Shown piece after piece: positions 59,220-64,000 of a DNA stretch of 64,000 nt. The DNA is taken from positions 14,233,819 through 14,297,818 of the forward strand of contig NC_084924.1 in the NCBI RefSeq assembly GCF_958298935.1, read 5' to 3'. Under the pieces are notes generated by a model. It worked only from the letters and a program-made list of their open reading frames with translations. It made no database searches and was not told the DNA's origin. The position numbers and the translations under genes are program-made. Each line of letters starts with the position of its first letter. Position 1 is the first letter of the stretch. This stretch comes from Phragmites australis (lineage: Eukaryota > Streptophyta > Magnoliopsida > Poales > Poaceae).

Positions 59220-60460
59220 GTAAACTAGACGGATGACCAAGAGGCGGCGCGCCTAGCTGCAATAATGCTCTGCCTGAGGGTCCTGTAATAGGCCTACTAG
59301 TCCTCATCCATCTGCGAAAGATCCATGCTCATTATCTCCCTCTCCTCCTTTAACTTTTACCTCTCCTCCCTTACCTTTTCCCTCTCCTCCTTGATCTTTT
59401 CCAATTGCACATGTTCCTCCTCGAGTCTGAGCTTTTGCTGCTCCATTCTCATCATCTCAGCAAACCTCTCTGCATTTTCCTTCACAATCTTCTCTTTCAT
59501 GGCCAAATGTTGGTCAAATATCTCAACCATGGGGGCGGAAGCTGAGTTTGAGGAGGACGAACAGCGGGCAACCTCCTTCAAGCGAATGCGACCAAGTGGC
59601 CTTTTCGGACGTGGACTGCCAATGGAAGCTCCTGCAGCTACACCTTCGGACACGTTGATCCCGGGAGAAGACTCAACGTGCGGCGTCGATGAGGGGCTGG
59701 CCGCGGCGGTGGTCTTCTGCTTCTTGAGCGAAGGCTCCGATTGCCACTTAGGATGATTCCGCAACTGCTGCCAACAAGGCATCAACGTGAACTCCTTGTG
59801 CTCCGCAGCCTGGAACATCTGCAATGCCGCCGCGATCTAGCAAGATGTTCCAATGTCATCAGCAAATAGCATAAAACCAGGAACACAAATGCAATAGAGA
59901 AGCACTGAGTCATGTGAAGCAACAGATTTGGTCCTGTATCTTTGCATAAGCTACAATTGTCAAACTTGGTGTTCTAGTCAGGAATCCCGAATTGAAAATA
60001 AGTTGATAGATAACGTACCGTGTCGGCCTCGGTCTTCCCACTCTTCCGATTACGCGTGGCCTTGCCATAGTGGCCGCAGAACTTCTGCACCATAGTGTTG
60101 ATGAACCTCCACCTCCCCTCTAGAGACTTCTTATTGCGGCTCGAAGCGAAGTCTTTGTGCTCGTGAAAGAATGTCTCGATCCTCTGCCAGAAAGCCTCAA
60201 CACTCTGGTTGCTCCCCACCACGGGATCCATGCTCACGTTCAGCCATGCCGACACAACAAGAAGGTCCTCCTTCATGCTATAACTGCTTCCACGGCCACC
60301 TGCAGATGCAACCTCTCCCGGTGCCTCTAGGTGCTGCTCCTCTCTGACATTAGAATGTGTCCCCGATGATTCCTTCTTGGGTACCAGGCACAAAATTGTC
60401 CCAGCTCATGCCATTGTCGTCACCACGCAGGAACGGGGCGTACTCCGTAGAGTCCCTGCA
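59220..60460 (-). pseudogene. PIF ORF1, Myb/SANT-like DNA-binding protein with coiled coil
   Basis: Minus-strand exons: about 60460-60010 (EDLLVVSAWLNVSMDPVVG, FWQRIETFFHEH, SLEGRWRFINTMVQKFCG, a trihelix/SANT-like fold) and about 59836-59220. The second gives FTLMPCWQQLRNHPKW, then a Ser/Pro linker, a basic RPKRPLGR patch and a Glu/Lys/Arg coiled coil. Near the C-terminus stops interrupt the family end: TAA near 59354, and two adjacent TAG codons just after MDED, before a readable AYYRTLRQSIIAARR segment. A frame change near 60370 disturbs the N-terminal side. ORF1 normally binds the element ends and assists the transposase. Confidence 0.72.
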
Positions 60461-60897
60461 AACCAAATACATGGCAGCAATGAAATACAACAAGATTTTG
60501 ATCATAGAAATGCAATTAATCATTGCAATCACAAGTTGGTGGTACAAAGCAATGGCAGTAACTAGCTGGGAACAAACTGAAGGTGACCAACTCTGTAAAT
60601 TGGTTATGTAGGTCAAATAAGAACTTTGTTTTTAAACAGACAAGCTTCATCTTTCATAAACCCATAGAAGAATATAGGGAATAGGAAAACAAAGTAAATG
60701 TGAAGCGATCAATGAACACATCACATTTTTTCATAACATAAACAGTGCACACTCGATTACTAAAATAACATTACGCCAAATGTCATAACATTACGCACAA
60801 TACGAGGGATATGTCTTCGGGAATAACACATACATCACGCGGGAGCGGCTACCTCGACTCGACAAATACCGAACAACTAGATACACACCCTACCCAA

Positions 60898-61236
60898 CTA
60901 TAGCCTCCAAGAACGATCAGATTCGACAAACATGCCGTCGTCCGAAATCAGAAGCTGATCCGGGCTCCAGTCAATGGGAATGACGTCATCGTCGTCAATG
61001 TCCTTTGAGGGCGACGCTTCCTCTTCCACTGCCACGCTTGTATTCTCGGCGTGACCAACATGGTTGGCCACGCCACCACCGCGCATAGCATCTTTAACTT
61101 CAAACACGAGCTGATCCAAGTCCGCCGCAATGGTGTCGACCTCCGCAATGGTGGCCACCTTCTTCAACGTGGGAGCCGCCTCCTGCACACGATCCTGCAT
61201 CTTCGACACAAGCGCGGCAAGCGCTGCGGCGTCCAT
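60898..61236 (-). CDS. Hypothetical 112-residue protein inside the PIF element
   Basis: Open frame starting MDAAALAALVSKMQD, rich in Ala, Val and acidic residues. It shows helical heptad-like spacing over the first ~60 residues and an Asp-rich IDDDDVIPIDW segment, ending in DRSWRL. It lies upstream of, and on the same strand as, the Myb-like ORF1. It could be a first exon of ORF1 (stop at 60898 could be avoided by a donor), an additional PIF gene, or a captured host fragment. No family recognised. Confidence 0.45.
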   Translation of the reverse strand: MDAAALAALVSKMQDRVQEAAPTLKKVATIAEVDTIAADLDQLVFEVKDAMRGGGVANHVGHAENTSVAVEEEASPSKDIDDDDVIPIDWSPDQLLISDDGMFVESDRSWRL

Positions 61237-63263
61237 CTACAAGCACGGGAGAGGGATAACTAAAGCGAGGAACTAAATTTTATCTTAACATGTACACTGC
61301 TTAACCATTTCATGCAATAAAATTGGTATTAAAGATGCATGTAGAGTGAAGGTTGAACCCTGAATGGACATGCCCATCCAATTCAAGATCTGCACTAGTC
61401 TACCACTTTAAAGATCAACAAACTTATTTAATGGGTGCTGATTTGAGATAAAATTGAGCTAGGAACTAAATTTGAGGTAAACTTGCACACTAGTTTGCTT
61501 TACCAAATTACTGTATGCAAATTGAGATGTGTGACATGGAATTCTCTTCCACCAGCAACAAACTTGTTTTGCTCTAGTAATCCAACTCCTAAATGAGACT
61601 ACTCGTCTCTATTAATCCAATCTAGAAGCTCTTGCACCAATTTTAGCTCAAATCAGCAAACAGAACTTATTGCATTGTTACGCCCCTACAAGTGAATTGC
61701 ATTGTTGTCCCCCTCCCATCTCTCTTGTCATCACACTCACACCAGTCATTCAAACAGCACCTCAGATTCCAAAAGGCCAAGGAACCCCAGCTAGAGCAAT
61801 ACAACCGCAATGCATCCAGAATGAAACAGATAGAACCATGTAAATCGAGGATAGGTATCTGATTTATGCTAGGCTACAAGTTATTTCCCATCTTGCGGCA
61901 CTTTATCAACTTTTATCAACTTGTATTTCCGTAACACGCCTGCAATATATCATTTTTTACTACAAATTGTTCAAAATTAGTAGACAAAAACAGTTGTTCA
62001 GTGCTTTGACATATGAAAATTCGAAATGGATGCAGATCTGACACTTGACATTTGTAAAACTTGTACTCGTCAAAATAATGAAATGGATTGATTCCTACAG
62101 CTCGAACTTGTATCTGCAAGAATTATGATTTATGAAGCATAAATTTTTGTTTCTATTACTATTTTTAATATATGTATCTACCATCTCATAATCTACCTTG
62201 GTGTCAAGCACGAATGGAGCAGAAAACAGGAGAACCCAGATAGGAATGGTCTTACCTTTCCAGCCACCTTCACTTTCTTTCAACCACATGAATTACTATG
62301 TTGACATTGCCGCTGTAAGTTGCTCTTCTAAAAAGATGTTCCAAGTTTTGACATATCCAGATCATGCAAAGTTGATGAAATGCATCATATTTGGACCAGA
62401 AATTCACTTACTTCCTTCCTCTTATAGAAAACTATTTATGTCTTCTCTAGCTTGGTGCCTACATTTGTTAATAATCTCTTAACTAAGCTATTACCTACTA
62501 CTACTTAAACCAAGAAATGCAGTTCATATATTAATGTCTGATGCAAAATCTCGCTTTGTAGGCAATGAAGGCACAAGGTTTCACAGAAAGCCGCCTCCAG
62601 CTACTATCTGATATTCACAGTCTATTTTGTCTACAACATGTTCCAAATCGAAGTAAAGTGAATAAAACTTGGAATTAGCTTCGAGAACCCCATTTCTCCC
62701 CAATCACATATGTGCACTCCAAAATCGAATCTACGCCGTCTCCCCACAGATTCATGAATCAATAATCCAACCAAGCAAAGAGATGGATCAGCTCTAACCA
62801 AGCAAAGAAACCTATGAAGCAAGGAAACCATCGAGAAATACACGGATCTTCCTCACTACCGGCGGCGACCAAGCCCTGCTCCGGCCGTCGGCCACGCAAA
62901 CATATGGATCTAGGAACCCGACGACTTACTGGAGGCTTGGGGAGGACCACGGTCATGCTACTGCTGCCGAGCACATGGACGGTGGTGAACCTTCGAGCGC
63001 GGCCGCCGGCTCTCCGTCGCCCCAGTCGTCACCCACGGGACAGGATGCGTCGTCTCCCCGGTCGCCGGAAGCTGCTCGCTTCCGCTGGCCACCGAAGTCG
63101 CCTGTCTCACCTCCGCAAGGGCTTGCCAGGACCGCTCCCGCCTCGCCGCAGGAGCAACGACTCCTTCGCGAGAACCCACGCGCATAGGGAAGCTGTCGCC
63201 ACATCGAGCCCCAAAATTGCCGTCGCCTGCCCTCTCCCCACATCACTGTGCCGCTCGATACGG
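61237..63263. other. PIF element non-coding right part
   Basis: AT-rich to about 62780, then a GC-rich segment (62860-63240) with long overlapping frames on both strands but no recognised domain. The GC-rich part could be 5' sequence of ORF1 or captured DNA. Confidence 0.4.
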
Positions 63264-63827
63264 GAGAAATTTCAGTATTTGCCACCAAATTCGCGTGCCT
63301 CTCTGGAATTGCCATCCAATTCGCGTGCCTTTCAGAATATAACACCGGGCACGCGAATTTTTTCAGAATATGACATCCGCGCCAACACCTTTGGCGCGGA
63401 GGTGTTCCCTCCACCGGGTCAGACCATTATACCCCTGTGTACTGTGTAATACCCGCGCCAATGACGTTGGCGCGGACCCTCCCGCGCCAAACTGCTTGGC
63501 GCGGAACATTCTCTGTAGGAACAAGTTCTTCACAGCATTCTCGAACACATAGAGGTTCCGCGCCAAGCAGTTTGGCGCGGGAGGGTCCGCGCCAAGCAGT
63601 TTGGCGCGGGAGGGTCCGCGCCAACGCCATTGGCGCGGGTATTACACAGTACACAGGGGCATAATGGTCTGGCCCGGTGGAGAGAGCACCTCCGCGCCAA
63701 AGGTGTTGGCGCGGATGTCATATTCTGAAAAAATTCGCGTGCCCCGTGTTATATTCTGAAAGGCACGCGAATTGGATGGCAATTCCAGAGAGGCACGCGA
63801 ATTAGGTGGCAAATACTGAAATTTCTC
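63264..63827. mobile_element. Mutator-type foldback MITE with E2F-like motif array
   Basis: Almost the whole 564 bp is inverted repeat: left arm about 63264-63506, spacer about 48 bp, right arm about 63555-63827. The arms are nearly identical except that the right arm has one extra ~30-bp unit. Ends are GAGAAATTTCAGTATTTGCC. A perfect 9-bp direct repeat TCGATACGG flanks it (63255-63263 and 63828-63836), which is the Mutator signature. The arms contain many CGCGCCAA...TTGGCGCG palindromes. No coding capacity. Confidence 0.9.
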
Positions 63828-64000
63828 TCGATACGGTGTCTGTTAGAGAGGGATACAGGAGCTAGAAACGGTAAATCTTGCACTACAGTGCTTTGCGGGA
63901 GGCGATAGCGTCTCCGTTGGAGACGGCCTTAGGCTACTTGTGCCATGAGAGGGTGGGTCGCTAGTCCACCTGGATCGAGGGAATCGGAGAATGATCGATC

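Larger units (their letters stand above)
56418..63928. mobile_element. PIF/Harbinger element with transposase and Myb-like ORF
   Basis: Inverted ends GACTATCTCCGACAG (left) and, on the other strand, GGCCGTCTCCAACGG (right), matching at 10 of 15 positions, with more shared words inside (TCTCTAACAGA). TTA flanks both sides (56415-56417 and 63929-63931), the usual PIF target duplication. It carries a plus-strand DDE transposase and a convergent minus-strand Myb/SANT-like ORF, the normal two-gene PIF arrangement. Length 7.5 kb includes a nested 564-bp MULE-type insertion near the right end. Confidence 0.82.

Noticed and set aside
1..64000. CRISPR arrays, bacterial operons, phage or plasmid features
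   Set aside because: None seen; spliced genes, LTRs and plant transposons identify nuclear plant DNA.

Overview
The window is plant nuclear DNA, almost certainly from a grass (Poaceae). It holds a few spliced or GC-rich nuclear genes scattered among layered transposable elements: Sirevirus-type Copia elements with 1.35-1.6 kb LTRs, Mutator-like (MULE), PIF/Harbinger, hAT, L1-type LINE and Tourist-like elements. The CDS of the CCX gene is strikingly GC-rich and intronless, as is common in grasses. Species cannot be fixed from the sequence. No CRISPR array, rRNA, tRNA gene or bacterial operon was seen.

Five host genes are supported. (1) 158-1229 +: the last four coding exons of cobalamin-independent methionine synthase, running in from the left edge. 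(2) 3519-4551 -: an HSP20-like, RTM2-type small heat-shock-domain protein with a C-terminal membrane anchor, split by a GC-AG intron. (3) 6084-8055 -: a small, probably plastid DnaJ-type zinc-finger (BSD2-like) protein of 148 residues in three exons. (4) 43900-45612 +: an intronless cation/calcium exchanger (CCX). (5) 52041-55173 +: organellar GatC, subunit C of the Glu-tRNA(Gln) amidotransferase, in five exons. They have separate housekeeping, chaperone and ion-transport roles and show no sign of working as a cluster.

About 35 kb of nested repeats (8.2-43.1 kb) separates gene 3 from gene 4. From left to right it contains: the 5' part of a MULE (8209-10120 +); a C-rich anonymous stretch; a complete-ended but decayed Sirevirus-like Copia element (11058-22422 +, target duplication GCTCC) with gag, pol and an extra downstream ORF; a degenerate LINE (24752-27430 +) whose C-terminal part reappears at 33669-34054; a second copy of the MULE in inverse orientation (28350-33668 -) with a transposase and a plant-mobile-domain relic; a Tourist/Harbinger-like element (35085-35892); two truncated Copia elements abutting head-to-head near 38322; and a non-autonomous hAT element (41972-43109).

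Between CCX and GatC lies a decayed hAT-type element with a TTF/DUF4371-type transposase (about 47130-51268 -). A Sirevirus-type solo LTR (49444-51046 -, target duplication ATATC) splits it. Right of GatC, 56418-63928 is one PIF/Harbinger element (TTA target duplication) with a DDE transposase, a divergent Myb/SANT-like ORF and an additional ORF of unknown function. Near its right end it carries a younger 564-bp Mutator-type inverted-repeat element (63264-63827) with a perfect 9-bp target duplication and an array of E2F-like TTTGGCGC motifs. That foldback element and the Sirevirus palindrome clusters are the most unusual sequences in the window. Many premature stops in the elements look like C-to-T or G-to-A changes of Gln, Trp or Arg codons, as expected from decay of methylated DNA.
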